In this document: one piece after another, positions 34,174 to 45,415 of the stretch
Layout: each line of letters starts with the position of its first letter
How positions within the stretch are numbered: position 1 is the stretch's first letter
NCBI GenBank assembly: GCA_031769625.1
Contig: JAUIMM010000519.1
Coordinates: 6,319,501 to 6,383,500 of the forward strand
DNA from: Taudactylus pleione
Lineage: Eukaryota > Chordata > Amphibia > Anura > Myobatrachidae
Direction: 5' to 3'
Length of the DNA stretch: 64,000 nt
Made by a program: the position numbers and the translations under genes
The notes under the pieces: model-generated
What the model was told of the DNA's origin: nothing
Database searches by the model: none
What the model saw: only the letters and a program-made list of their open reading frames with translations

Positions 34174-35339
34174 AAACAAACAACTTGAAAAGTGTTCTGT
34201 ATTTTATGTATAGAAACAAAAAAATACACAGGATGTATATAAAACAGGTCACAAAATCCAGCAGGTTCACCCAGGACAGTAGAGAGATGTGCCGAGCCCT
34301 GGTAATTTTGGGGGGCATGGCGTTATCTAAGGAGGCATGCTACTTACAAAAAAAATATATAAAAAATAGTAGGGGGCACCCTGTGCACCTCAGCCAGGGG
34401 CAAATCCAAGGGGGGCAGGGACAGGGGTCGCAATTAGTGTGATTGCTTTTATTCCCTCGTACAGTCAGAAGAGACTGCTGCTACCAATCAGCAGCAGCAG
34501 CTTCCCCAGTCTCACTGCAGTCCAGCACACAGCAGCGTGTGCTGGGCAGACACAGAATGCTGCCGCTGACAGGTAAAGGAGGGGAGCAGGCAGTGGACCC
34601 TGGCCCCTGCAGGGCCCCTCCATTAATCCTGGGTCTGTGTAATTAGTACCTGCTCCCCCCCTATTGTTGGCGCCCCTAGGTTGACCTCACAAAGAGTCTT
34701 CTAAAAAAACTTCACCCTGATACCCTTGGATAGTTGTTGCAAACACTGTGAGGCAGTCTCCCAGTCTGGTGTCCTACTGCTCTCGGTGTGTCCAAATCAG
34801 CAATGCCCGATGCAATCTTAGAACCGTCCAAGAGGATCCATAGCCATTAGTCAGTCTGTCCCAGATGAAGAACACCCAGAGGGTAAGATCTTTATGAGTA
34901 AGCCCAACTAATTTCTCTCCTTACTTTCCAAGAGGCAAAGCATTCTTCATGCCAACAGGAGAGTTTACGACATAGTGATATTCAATATGAAGGGGTATAT
35001 TTAAATATAGGGAAATAGTTTACCCTATTTAAAAAGCCCCTAGCCACCGTTAGCCATTGCTGTGTATTCAACTGGCTGGCTTCGATGATAGCTTCATCAT
35101 GCTCTACATTTTGTTTTTAAATCAAAAGTAGCACTGGAAGCCAAAATCCTGGCTTTTAGTCCAGGCATGAGCCAGCCGCCACATTGACTTGGCGAAGCCA
35201 TAAAACCAGCCTTTTTGCTTCCAGCCGACATTGCCGTAAAAAAATCTATACTGTAGCTGATATTTAATTAAATATTTAGCAGCTGGATGTAGTTTGAGTC
35301 ACAGGGAGCAAGGCAGCATTGGGATATTAACACATTAAA
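34174..35339. other. No gene; possible decayed hAT at 34396-34638
   Basis: 34396 (CAGGGGCAAATCC) and about 34625-34638 (ATTAATCCTGGGTCTG) look like decayed hAT tips with a CpG-poor interior, but no duplication is evident. The rest shows nothing. Confidence 0.35.
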
Positions 35340-35347
35340 GAGTAACC

Positions 35348-35532
35348 CAGAGGTTCCCAAATGCGGTCCTCAAGGCTCCCCAACACTTCAGGATTTAGAG
35401 ATTTCCATGGTTGAGCACAGGTGGCTTAATTAGTGTCTCAGTCAATGTGATTTAAGCACCTGTGCTCAACCATGGATCTCTCTAAAACCTGAACTGTTGG
35501 GGAGCCTTGAGTACCGCAGTTGGGAACCTCTG
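35348..35532. mobile_element. hAT MITE with CAGAGGTTCCCAA ends
   Basis: CAGAGGTTCCCAAATGCGGT mirrors ACCGCAGTTGGGAACCTCTG. The duplications are GAGTAACC and GAGTAATC (one mismatch), at 35340-35347 and 35533-35540. The second stem CATGGTTGAGCACAGGTG is also inverted. Confidence 0.93.
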
Positions 35533-35852
35533 GAGTAATCTATAAAGTAACAATAAGCTTCGTAATTGAGACAGATTTCACAGGACACACACTCAGGATT
35601 CCAAGGAATTATCAACCCCGTCCCCCTTTCTGGGTAACATCAGGAATGCAGTTGTGAAGATGACTCCATCCTGCTGCATGGCTAAGACCAGATGCTACTT
35701 TACATGTGTCTCCCTGTCTCAGTTTGATACAAAACAACATACTGTATATGATATTATACCAGGACCTCTGTATTTCATTTACACCTACCTGCCACGTTTA
35801 AGTACAGTTTAATTGTAGCATAAAACACACATAGTATATTTTTAACATAATC

Positions 35853-35992
35853 CATGGTTTCCCAAATATAGTCCTTAGGGCACCATAGCACAGCATATTT
35901 TCCAGGTCTCCTCACAAAATCACAAGTGAAATTAGTACCACCTGTGCATTGTTTCAAATGTGTTCCCTGAGGACTGGTTTTGGGAAACATTG
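35853..35992. mobile_element. hAT MITE with CATGGTTTCCCAA ends
   Basis: CATGGTTTCCCAAATATAGT mirrors ACTGGTTTTGGGAAACATTG. Perfect 8-bp duplications ACATAATC occur at 35845-35852 and 35993-36000. The interior CAGGTCTCCTCACA segment also occurs at 56235, so the two are related. Confidence 0.93.
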
Positions 35993-36000
35993 ACATAATC

Positions 36001-36626
36001 TACTTAACAGTGGCTAGCGAGACATTCGATTAAGTGCACTGTTTGGGCAGGCTAAGGATTTTTTCTCGCACCCCCCCTGGGGATGTGAGGAGAAATCTGA
36101 CCAAAGTGCTGGGCGCGCAGCTGTTTTTCTGCTTAGCGCGTCGCTAACAGCCACGCGCCCTGCACTTTGGTCAGAGAATGCCGTTTACTGCGCCTTAACA
36201 AGAATAACCGGCATTCTCCGACCACATAGCACACTGAATTGAATAGCTTCGGGAGCTCGCTCCCGGCGCTATTCAATTCACTTTGAATTGAAATGCCCCC
36301 ACTGAGACTCTGCAGTCCCTTTCCCCATGCAGTGAGAGACATAGGGCCGTATTAAATTTGGCTGCGAAAAGTCGGATGACGTCATTTTTGCATGGTTCAA
36401 TTATCCCCATATTCAATTACAAAGACTTTTCGCCAGTGCGAAAAGTCTTTGTAAAAAAACGGGGATAAGTTTTCAGCAGCCTTTAGCTGGCAAAAAAAAG
36501 TGCAGAAGTAGGGTTTAGGGGTGCAGGCTTTAAAAAAATAGCCTACACCCCTGGGAATGGCCCATAAAAACGATCTGTGTTAAAATAAAGTAAAAAAAAA
36601 AAAAATCTGGACACCCCAAAAAAATA
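36001..36626. other. Palindromic repeats, no gene
   Basis: Inverted pairs include TCTGACCAAAGTGC with GCACTTTGGTCAGA (36095-36176) and AATGCCG with CGGCATT. A further MITE-like tip, GGGCCGTATTAAATTTGG, lies near 36344, and its likely partner AAATTGAATACGG lies near 37955. That would place the L1 tail inside it. Confidence 0.45.
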
Positions 36627-37625
36627 TTTTTTTACCTTGAAAAATTTTATTAATCCTTTTGAAATTACAATCAAAAATACAACAACCAAAAATCACAGAT
36701 ATATTATATATATATGTATCTAAGTATCAGTTACAACAACAATACAATGTAATAAGAAAAAAAAGGAGTTACAAAAGAAAAAAAAAGAAAATAAAGGGGG
36801 GTGATAGGCACAATCCTGAATCATCAGAAAAAAAAAAAAAAAAAAACACAGAAATAACTAGAGAAAATCCCATATAATTCTGCAAATAAAATCTAATTAA
36901 AAAACAAACAAAAACCCTGGTCATTATAAAATCAACATTCCTAACACTGACTACAAAACTACTTAGAGGTAGAATAGTATTCAAACCACAATCGCCACTT
37001 GGTTAGTGGGGAAGTAATAGATGTGGAATATTTTAAACCAATGGTCTCCATATCATAACTCCTTTGAACATATCCTACAATTTTAGAAAGGGATGGGGGA
37101 TTAGAGTTTTTCCAAAGCTGAGCAATGGTTGATCTAGTGGCAATAAAGATGTGTCCTTTGACATATCTACAATGGGTTTGGAGAGAGGGCGGATAATGAT
37201 GAAGAAGGGCTGTTTCAGGTCGAAGCGGTAACTTAATACCAGTTACTGTATATATAAGATGGAATACTTCAGACCAGAGCCTCTGAATTTTTGGGAAAGA
37301 CCAAAAAATATGGAGGAGAGAGCCTACCTCTCCACACTGTCTCCAACAAGGTGGAGAAGAGTTTGGCCAAAATTTACACAAGCGTTCAGGAGTAAAATAA
37401 ATCCTCTGTATTAATTTAACCAGCATTTCTGAATGATTAACACATTGAGACATTTTAAAAATATTATGAAAGATCTTGTCCCATTCCTCATCAGAAAGGG
37501 AAATATGCAGATCATCCTCCCATTTAGCTTGGATTGACAACCTATCTCTTTCACCCGGAGCTAAAAGAATCTTATACCAGAGATAGCACCAAAAAAAATT
37601 TAACATTTTGGGTGAAAAAAAAAAG
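36627..37625 (-). mobile_element. 5'-truncated L1 tail
   Basis: The minus-strand 3' end carries AATAAAATTTTTCAAGGTAA followed by A-rich sequence (36600-36660 on the plus strand). Only the C-terminal part of ORF2 and the 3' UTR remain. No clear duplication was found. Confidence 0.75.
36962..37606 (-). pseudogene. L1 ORF2 C-terminal domain
   Basis: An open frame of 215 codons with features of the L1/Tx1 ORF2 end: ERDRLSIQAKWEDDLHISLS, LVKLIQRIYFTPERL, a Cys-rich segment (CWRQCGEVGSLLHIFWSF) corresponding to the Cys/His motif with the last Cys missing, and LWKNSNPPSLSKI. It diverges clearly from the 22-25 kb and 44-50 kb L1s, so it is a separate subfamily. The start in the track is accidental, since the protein lacks the RT. 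Confidence 0.8.
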
Positions 37626-37977
37626 AAAAACCACTTCTTTAATAGTTAAATTTAATCCAGAGGGGTTCCCTTATATGCGGCAGGTGTTTTCTTCATTGCC
37701 GGAGTAGCGGCAGGTGCATTTTTGCAGATTAAAAAAAAAGAACTTTAAGGACTTAAAAATATGCTTACCTCCATTTTCATGTACCCCAAATTTGATAGGA
37801 ATAGTTATTCCCCCCCCCAAAAAAAATCTAAGTGCTATTCTTCACCACTTCTTCATAGCCGCAAATATGCACCTGCTGCGGCTATAACACACCCCGACTT
37901 CCTTCAGCAAGCAAAAATGGGGGTACCCATAGTGATCCCCATGTCATCTTTTTAAATTGAATACGGGGATAAGCGGG

Positions 37978-38040
37978 CCTGATTCAGAGGCGCTCACAAA
38001 AAGCGAGCGCTCGCTCTAAATCAGGGCGGCCGCCCTGATT
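37978..38040. mobile_element. Short GGGCCTGATTC foldback remnant
   Basis: GGGCCTGATTCAGAGGCGCT is followed after a few bases by AGCGAGCGCTCGCTCTAAAT and CAGGGCGGCCGCCCTGATTT, giving two palindromes. Probably one tip region of the same MITE family. Confidence 0.55.
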
Positions 38041-38041
38041 T

Positions 38042-38231
38042 TAAAAGTGGGAGGCACATATTGAAACCGTTGTAATTCCTACACTGTTCACACGATTTGG
38101 ATGTAATTACCCTCAAATTAAATCTGAAAGTCTGCAGTTAAAGCACATCTTGTTTGTTTCATTTCAAAACCATTGTGGTGGTGAATAGAGGCCAAAATCT
38201 GAAAATTCTGTCAATGTCCCAATATTTATGG
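38042..38231. mobile_element. Tc1 transposon end fragment
   Basis: ATATTTATGGACCTGACTGTA at the right edge is a Tc1-family terminal repeat that I recognise from many vertebrate genomes. It is preceded by the usual subterminal AAAGCACATCTTGTTTGTTT and AACCATTGTGGTGGTGAATA. Only this end is present. Confidence 0.75.
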
Positions 38232-38540
38232 ACCTGACTGTATATAGCACTGTGCAAAAGTTTTAGGCAGGTGTGAAAAAAATGCTGTAAATTAAGAATG
38301 CTTTCAAAAATAGATGTGTTAATGGTTTATTTTTATTAATTAACAAAGTGCAAAGTGAATATACAGTGGGAGAAATCTAAATCAAATCAATATTTGCCTT
38401 CAAAACAGCATCAATTGTTCTAGATACACTTGCACACAGTTTGAAGGCACTTGGCAGGGAGGTTGTTCCAAACATCTTGGAGAACTAACTACAGATCTTC
38501 TGGGGATGTAGGCTTGCTCAAATCCTTCTGTCTCTGCATG

Positions 38541-39719
38541 TGTGAACTCCCCGCTACATATGTCACTCACCAAAGGTGTACGGTGGTTCTGATAGGATAG
38601 CTTCTTTCTGTAGTCATCTCTTTCCATCCCTGGCAGAGAGATGAAGGCATCCTAATCCCTAGACTCAAGAATTACTCAGGTTTAAAAATATTAACTCAGA
38701 TTTATTACACTGGAGCACATCAATATTGGAGCTTCTTAGGCACTTAGCTAACAGTAATACAATGCACACTATAACACAATTATGAAACACTTCAAATATA
38801 TCACTTTAACACTACTAGTGTACAGATACATCGAATTACTACATTAGTTAAAAATTATAAATTATTCTGTGTACTAATAGTTAATGTCTCAACTATAGGC
38901 AATATACCCACAATAATAATCATAACACTGTACAAGAAGAATGTCCACTGGCCAGTTAAAACGTGGGTGCACGCAGTATTTACTTTTAGTTATTGTCGCA
39001 AGCCGGCTTGATACTTGTCTAATTTTAACTTTGGAAAAGTAGCAGCTGGGATGTATGGCGTTTTGTAGAGAAACATCTGTAGCGCACTTCACCAGTGTCT
39101 CTCCCTTTATGACTCTGTCCTAATGATAAGACTGTCCTCGTACTAGTGACTGTCCTCTGTAATACAGACTGTCTCTGTGTCTCCTATGCTGCAGCTCCAC
39201 AAAAACTAGTCAGCACTTATCTGGTCCTGAAGCTGGCATCATGCAGACATAGTGTATAGAATCTCTTGGTGTCAGTGGTGTTGTGCTGGTACAGACCTGA
39301 TCCATTGTCTGCAACTGGGAACTTACCTCTGTTTCAGGCTGGGACACTTTGAATGGCTCTTTGATGCAGCCCCTCATAGAGTCACTCTCCAGGGAATCCT
39401 GTCATCAGCTGAGGCAGTCCTAGACTCCATCAGTGTCCCTTAGATACATCATGGTTTCAAGCCCCAGTGCAGGAAGAGAAACACCACAACCTCTTCCTGT
39501 GTCTCACCCTGCCCTTCTTTTTCTGACTGGGCAAATCACACAGAGCTGTATCACTCCTCCCCTCTTGTCTAACATTGAAAATCACAGGAGTCATCCAATA
39601 TAGTTCCACAGTATATTTTAATCCCATAGCTGTTATATAGAGGCATGTGCCTCTTCTGAGCCCTAGCTCTCTCCTTGTACCAGTACTGTAAAGTGATGCC
39701 CCACTTTGGGGGTACCACA
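38541..39719 (-). repeat. 3' LTR
   Basis: 1179 bp. It aligns along its whole length with the other LTR. I counted about 16 substitutions by eye, plus one gap of about 14 bp near 39155, where the other copy has extra GTAATGCTGCTG. That is roughly 1.4% divergence. Confidence 0.95.
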
Positions 39720-39868
39720 TATTCCCCTGCTGGAATGATGCGTGTCCCCATGCATCGAAGTCTCTTGAAGAATTTTTGGTCAGAACTAGTCCATTAATAA
39801 GTTGTTATGGTTCTTTACCTATTACATACAATTAACAATAAACCAGTAAAATTAACAAGTAAGAACTC

Positions 39869-41749
39869 TCAATATCTGCATCTGAGAGGCGGAACCACAC
39901 TTGTATTTCTTTCTGATCTTCTCTGTTCAAAAGTGAGCTGTGGCAAATTACAGACATCAAACTCTGGTACATTACATTCTAACATTTCTGGTTTGAAAAC
40001 AGACACTTGGTTACCAGGAATTTTTATGCCTGATGCAACAGGCCAATACATGCTTGTTAGAGTTAGACAATTTACAGGGTCATCAAGGGGCTTGGCTTTG
40101 GGTGAGCCCAACCTCTCTGCCAAGGAAAAGTCTGTAATTCTCTTTGCATCTTTCTTCGGACCCACTGTGCATAGTTTCTTTCGGTTGCCATCTACTTTAG
40201 GTTGGCTCTGATGAGGTGACTCTTGAAGAAATTGGGATCTGCATACTCTATTCATGTTTGGTGGCACTGGTCTACCTTCTTGCTTTACATGTTGGCCAAC
40301 CATGCTTTCCAATGTTTCATCTTGCAATGAGGCATATGAATACTGTCTTCTCCTGATACATGGCTTCCTCCATAAGTTTGAGGGATAGTAGAGTCTCCGG
40401 TAAGGCCACTGCTGATTAGAACCTTCTTGATAGTACCTTCTGTGGTTTTGGTAATGCCAGGGTTGTCCACGACCTGCTGCATATTTGCTGCCTTGAACTG
40501 GGACACCACCAGGTACTGTAACATTAGCTGCCTGTACACCCTTCTCTCCTTGGACAATATTGAACTCAACCATCTCTCCATCTCCCACACTGCGGAGGTG
40601 CTTCCTGGGGTTATTCTTTTTGATGGCAGTATAATGTACGAACACATCTTCCTTAGTGTCATTCCGGTTTATGAATCCATATCCGTGACGCACGTTGAAC
40701 CATATGACTGTACCTAAAACTTTTCTTGTGCTATCTGGTGTATTAGAGTCTGTTGAAATGATCGTAGCAATCCCTTGAATCTGGTTCTGATGTACAGGAC
40801 ATGGTTCTACATCACTGGGCTGTCCTGCTTCCAAGGGTAAACCTAATCCATTTGCTCCTCCCTGAGAGTCAGTCTCCTGCCTTGGGGCATTGGTGTTTAA
40901 AGGTTCTTCCCAATTACAGTATCGTTCCACATGGCCACTATGATCGCACCTTTGACTAATAGGATGTCCACTTGTATTAAAGCAATCAGAGGGCCTTTGT
41001 CCTCTTGCTTGAGGTGCTTTCCTCCAATCATGCAAAACTTGCCATCTCTCAGTTCGCCCTTTCAGTTCAGGCCGCTCCGGTAGCTGGCGCTGGATCAATT
41101 TCTGGAGCTCTTTACTCATTTCAGCCATTTCCAGGGTGAGCTTTTCAATTTGTCCCTTTAGTGCAAGGATATCATCAGGTCCCATGGTTTGAGCAGTTTG
41201 GACAATGGCCTTCTTTGGCATTATAGTATCTCCTATTTCAGAGTAATGGTTATCCAGTGGATGTTTCTTAACCTGATATCCTGACATCTCTGGGAAAGTC
41301 ATCTCCTTAATTTGAGTTGTTCCTATTACTCTTACGGCAGCCTCTTTAAAATCCAAGAATGAACTATCAGGGACTTGCATCCGAAGAAGTCGCAGGTGGG
41401 TTTTCACATTTTCATCGCTGGATCCTTCAATGAACTGATTAATTAATGTTTCATCCACTCTTCTTATCTCCTTTTCAACTACTTCCTGGATAGCTCGTAG
41501 GTCTTCATGGAGATTCAAGGCAAAATCCTGTAGTGATTCCAAAGGTGGTTGTTTGCAAGAATAAAACCGCATTTTTAATTCTGAAATGGTGTTGGTATTG
41601 AATGTTGCAGACAATCTTTTGAGAATTTGGTCTATAGTGTGCTTTTCTTCAAGGGACCAAGATGTAACCTCTCGAAGCGCAGATCCTTTTAATTGCCCAA
41701 CCAGGATTTCAACTTGCTGTTGATCAGTTAGCTGATAAAGACAAAACAT
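39869..41749 (-). CDS. Gag-like protein fused to Y-box cold-shock domain
   Basis: 626 codons open. Residues about 1-145 are a Gag/PNMA-like helical capsid region ([38 protein letters not shown]). A helical stretch lies at about 190-225. Two decayed zinc-knuckle-like Cys/His clusters follow near 253-280 ([18 protein letters not shown]). Residues about 341-410 are a cold-shock domain of the YBX type: [15 protein letters not shown] (RNP1) and [16 protein letters not shown] (RNP2), with the key aromatics kept. An Arg/Tyr/Gln-rich tail like that of Y-box proteins follows to about 535, then 90 residues I do not recognise. The frame is also open upstream to an ATG at 41921-41923, apart from one in-frame TAA at 41753-41755, so the full ORF was probably about 684 codons. 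The Y-box part is intronless, pointing to capture from a spliced mRNA. Confidence 0.85.
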   Translation of the reverse strand: MFCLYQLTDQQQVEILVGQLKGSALREVTSWSLEEKHTIDQILKRLSATFNTNTISELKMRFYSCKQPPLESLQDFALNLHEDLRAIQEVVEKEIRRVDETLINQFIEGSSDENVKTHLRLLRMQVPDSSFLDFKEAAVRVIGTTQIKEMTFPEMSGYQVKKHPLDNHYSEIGDTIMPKKAIVQTAQTMGPDDILALKGQIEKLTLEMAEMSKELQKLIQRQLPERPELKGRTERWQVLHDWRKAPQARGQRPSDCFNTSGHPISQRCDHSGHVERYCNWEEPLNTNAPRQETDSQGGANGLGLPLEAGQPSDVEPCPVHQNQIQGIATIISTDSNTPDSTRKVLGTVIWFNVRHGYGFINRNDTKEDVFVHYTAIKKNNPRKHLRSVGDGEMVEFNIVQGEKGVQAANVTVPGGVPVQGSKYAAGRGQPWHYQNHRRYYQEGSNQQWPYRRLYYPSNLWRKPCIRRRQYSYASLQDETLESMVGQHVKQEGRPVPPNMNRVCRSQFLQESPHQSQPKVDGNRKKLCTVGPKKDAKRITDFSLAERLGSPKAKPLDDPVNCLTLTSMYWPVASGIKIPGNQVSVFKPEMLECNVPEFDVCNLPQLTFEQRRSERNTSVVPPLRCRY

Positions 41750-41995
41750 GGCTTACATCTTTGTTTTGAATTCGCCTAAGGGACTTGACTCTGTCCTGGA
41801 GGCATCTCCAGTATATGTGGGGAGCCATGGAGCCCCAAAGTAATATGGCAGACAAATGGGATTAACATTGACCATGGCTGGGTCTGTGGCTGACTCTACT
41901 GCAGCTTGTCGGTTTGTTGACATCCTGTGGTAATTTCTTGCGCCTGGGGTCTTCCTTCACTTTAGACTCTGCAAATCCTGTTTGTAGACACAAAA

Positions 41996-43188
41996 TGTGA
42001 ACTCCCCGCTACATATGTCACTCACCAAAGGTGTACGGTGGTTCTGATAGGATAGCTTCTTTCTGTAGTCATCTCTTTCCATCCCTGGCAGAGAGGTGAA
42101 GGCATCCTAATCCCTAGACTCAAGAATTACTCAGGTTTAAAAATATTAACTCAGATTTATTACACTGGAGCACATCAATATTGGAGCTTCTTAGGCACTT
42201 AGCTAACAGTAATACAATGCACACTATAACACAATTATGAAACACTTCAAATATATCACTTTAACACTACTAGTGTACAGATACATCCAATTACTACATT
42301 AGTTAACAATTATAAATTATTCTGTGTACTAATAGTTAATGTCTCAACTATAGGCAATATACCCACAATAATAATCATAACACTGTGCAAGAAGAATGTC
42401 CACTGGCCAGTTAAAACGTGGGTGCACGCAGTATTTACTTTTAGTTATTGTCGCAAGCCGGCTTGATACTTGTCTAATTTCAACTTTGGAAAAGTAGCAG
42501 CTGGGATGTATGGCGTTTTGTAGAGAAACATCTGTAGCGCACTTCACCAGTGGCTCTCCCTTTATGACTCTGTCCTAATGATAAGACTGTCCTTGTACTA
42601 GTGACTGGTGGTAATGCTGCTGACTCTGTAATACAGACTGTCTCTGTGTCTCCTATGCTGCAGCTCCACAAAAACTAGTCAGCACTTATCTGGTCCTGAA
42701 GCTGGCATCATGCAGACATAGTGTATAGAATCTCTTGGTGTCAGTGGTGATGTGCTGGTACAGACCTGATCCATTGTCTGCCACTGGGAACTTACCTCTG
42801 TTTCAGGCTGGGACACTCTGAATGGCTCTTTGATGCAGCCCCTCATAAAGTCACTCTCCAGGGAATCCTGTCATCAGCTGAGGCAGTCCTAGACTCCATC
42901 AGTGTCCCTTAGATACATCATGGTTTCAAGCCCCAGTGCAGGAAGAGAAAAACCACAACCTCTTCCTGTGTCTCACCCTGCCCTTCTTTTTCTGACTGGA
43001 CAAATCACACAGAGCTGTATCACTCCGCCCCTCTTGTCTAACATTGAAAATCACAGGAGTCATCCAATATAGTTCCACAGTATATTTTCATCCCATAGCT
43101 GTTATATAGAGACATGTGCCTCTTCTGAGCCCTAGCTCTCTCCTTGTACCAGTACTGTAAAGTGATGCCCCACTTTGGGGGTACCACA
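41996..43188 (-). repeat. 5' LTR
   Basis: 1193 bp, the upstream LTR for the minus-strand ORF. The sequence just inside it on the minus strand (TTTTGTGTCTACAAACAGGA) should hold the primer-binding site, but I cannot name the tRNA. Confidence 0.93.
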
Positions 43189-43785
43189 CATGTAATCCCA
43201 GACACACTCGATGATGTTGAGATCAGGACTCCTCGTTCTTCTGTACGCTAAATATATTGGCATTGGCTGTATGTATGGGGTCGTTGTCCTGCTGCAGAAT
43301 AAATTTGGAACCAATCAGATGCCTTCCCTGATGGTATTGCATGATGGATAAGTACCTGCCTGTATATCTCAGCACTGAGGACATCATTAATCCTGACAAA
43401 ATCCCCAACTCCATTTGCTGAAATGCAGCCCCAAACTTGCAAGGAACCTCCACCATGCTTCACTGTTGCCAGCAGACACTCATTGTTGCACCACTCTCCA
43501 GCCCTTCAGTGAACAAACTGCCTTCTGTTCTAGCCAAATATTTAAAATTTTGACTCATCAGTCCAGAGCACCTGCTGCCATTTTTCTGCACCCCAGTTCC
43601 TATGTTTTTGTGCATAGTTGAGTTGCTTGGCCTTGTTTCTACGTCAAAAGTATGGCTTTTTGGTTGCAATTCTTCTATGAAGACCACTTCTGGCCCGATT
43701 TCTCAGAACAGTAGATGGGTGTACCTGTGTCCCATTGATATTTGCTTCTTCCAATTGTACTTCAACAGAGGAACACATTTGTAGG
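43189..43785 (-). pseudogene. Tc1 transposase, main part
   Basis: Several frames together show a Tc1/mariner transposase: KHGGGSLQVWGC (first part of the catalytic core), FILQQDNDPIHTA (second catalytic Asp) and RSPDLNIIECVWDY (third catalytic region with Glu). Frameshifts separate these blocks. The C-terminal coding continues across the LTR insertion at 38540-38400, where QRQKDLSKPTSPED is readable before a stop. Confidence 0.85.
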
Positions 43786-43830
43786 TGCACTTTGTCCAAT
43801 ATGAAAAAAAATATATACAGTATATATGCA

Positions 43831-44330
43831 TATATTATATATACACAAAAGTGCCAGATTTTCCCCCACTCTCATGATTCATTGAAGCCACAAAAGAGAA
43901 TGTATGTGTTTTGCAATCTTAGAAGCAATTATAGTTTCCGAATGCATGTGTAGAGTCCAGTAATTAGGGATGCACCTTTAAGCATGCAGGATGGATCGCA
44001 TAGACATAAAGTGAGGTTTAATCTGTACGCACTTTGGAGCAAGTACAAATACATCTGACAAGGTATAAAAATCAGTCTATAAAAGGTAGTCTTGTTTTCT
44101 CAGTACAAAGTATCAGCAGTCTAGTGTTTACTAGTGGTGCCTGGCACCTGGCCTATACTGTATAAAGTAATGCATAATCTCTTGGGTCAGAGGATTTTAT
44201 AAATATGTAAATATATTAGTGCACCCACTTATTATTACATACCATAGATGCAGCAATATCAGTCGATCAATTCGACAGCAGCCAATGAAAACATGGCTGC
44301 CTCAGTCATTGGTTGTCGGTGATGTCATTG
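43831..44330. other. No gene recognised
   Basis: AT-rich flank with a TATATA-rich stretch at 43805-43850. Nothing else supported. Confidence 0.5.
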
Positions 44331-45242
44331 TTTTCTTTCTTTTTTTTTTAAATCTGTCTTATTGAAATTTTCAAATATGCAATCACAGATAATATACATT
44401 GTTTACCAGAAATCTAAGTAGAATACAAAACAAGGATTGTAAATACATAAAGATTTCCTGTCAAAATATAGTATTTGCAGTAATTTTCTATGAACTTCGG
44501 TGAGTGAGGGTTTTGATTTAGCAACCCAATGTGTAAGTATTATTTTTTTCGCTACAGTGACCAACACAGTTAGAAATGGGATATTTGGTCCAGATTCCAA
44601 ATCAGAAAAGTTGGCCCATAAACATGCCAAAGGATTAGGGGTAACTCTGATTGAAAACAAATTATTAATAAATGCTAATATTTTATTCCAGAACTGCCTA
44701 ATATGTCCACAATTCCAGAACGTGTGATAAAATGAACCTGAAGTAAATCGACATTTGGGACATTCTCCGGACTGTGATGGATTATAGCGTGCATGTTGGG
44801 CTGGGGATACATAAACTCTCTGTATTGTGCACAGATGAACCTCCTGCAGATATGTGGAGTCAAGGGCTTTCATAGTGGAGTCATAATGTTGACTTAGCAA
44901 AGTTGAGTCTATTGTCATTGGGATGTCCCTTTGCCATTGTAATAAAAGTATATCCCTTTTTTTTTTGATGGATATTAGCTAATTGCAATAAATATATCCA
45001 ATCCAGTATTGACTGCGTTCACAAATCTTTAAAACAGATTGAAGGGGTTTAGGCTCAATATCAACCTCTTGCAAAGTAGGTCTTGGGGGGGGAAATAAAA
45101 GAAAGGTAGTGTCTCGCTTGCAAGTACATGAAAAAGTGGGAATGTGGCAAACAGTATGTGTCTCTAAGATCAGAGAATTTAATAATCGTGCCTCCTGGAT
45201 CAAACACTTTGGAGGAAGTTGACAACCCTTTATCTCTCCAAG

Positions 45243-45415
45243 GGGCCTATTCATCAACACTAAAATAAAGTTTTTAAGGACATTTTCCTTAAATACCGTT
45301 ATTTTAGTATTCATGAAGTAGCTTAACACAGGAGATATCACTGATACTGATGAACTCCATGTGAGTTCTAAACCTAATTACCTCCATCAAATTTTAAATT
45401 ATGATGAATAGGCCC
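45243..45415. mobile_element. MITE nested in L1 (GGGCCTATTCATCA ends)
   Basis: GGGCCTATTCATCAACACTA mirrors an AT-rich right arm ending TGATGAATAGGCCC. CCAAG lies on both sides (45238-45242 and 45416-45420). Non-coding, 173 bp. Confidence 0.88.

Larger units (their letters stand above)
38541..43188 (-). mobile_element. LTR retrotransposon with Gag/Y-box ORF
   Basis: The LTRs are at 38541-39719 and 41996-43188, each TGTGAACTCC...GGTACCACA on the plus strand (TG...CA). CATG on both sides (38537-38540 and 43189-43192) is the duplication. The single long ORF reads right to left, so the right LTR is the 5' one. A purine-rich tract (AGCAGGGGAA) precedes the 3' LTR. No protease, RT, RNase H or integrase is visible in the 2.28-kb interior. 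I infer a non-autonomous element that keeps a Gag-like ORF and depends on pol from another element. Confidence 0.92.
38232..43830 (-). mobile_element. Tc1-like transposon split by an LTR element
   Basis: The left part (38232-38540) begins near GCACTGTGCAAAAGTTTTAG, and the right part (43189 to about 43830) holds most of the transposase. Both are minus-strand sense and join at CATG, where the LTR retrotransposon sits. The Tc1 is therefore older than the LTR insertion. The right terminal repeat is not clear. Confidence 0.85.

Noticed and set aside
38541..43188. Endogenous retrovirus with env
   Set aside because: No protease, RT, integrase or envelope-like ORF between the LTRs; the unidentified C-terminal 90 residues show no signal peptide or membrane segment.
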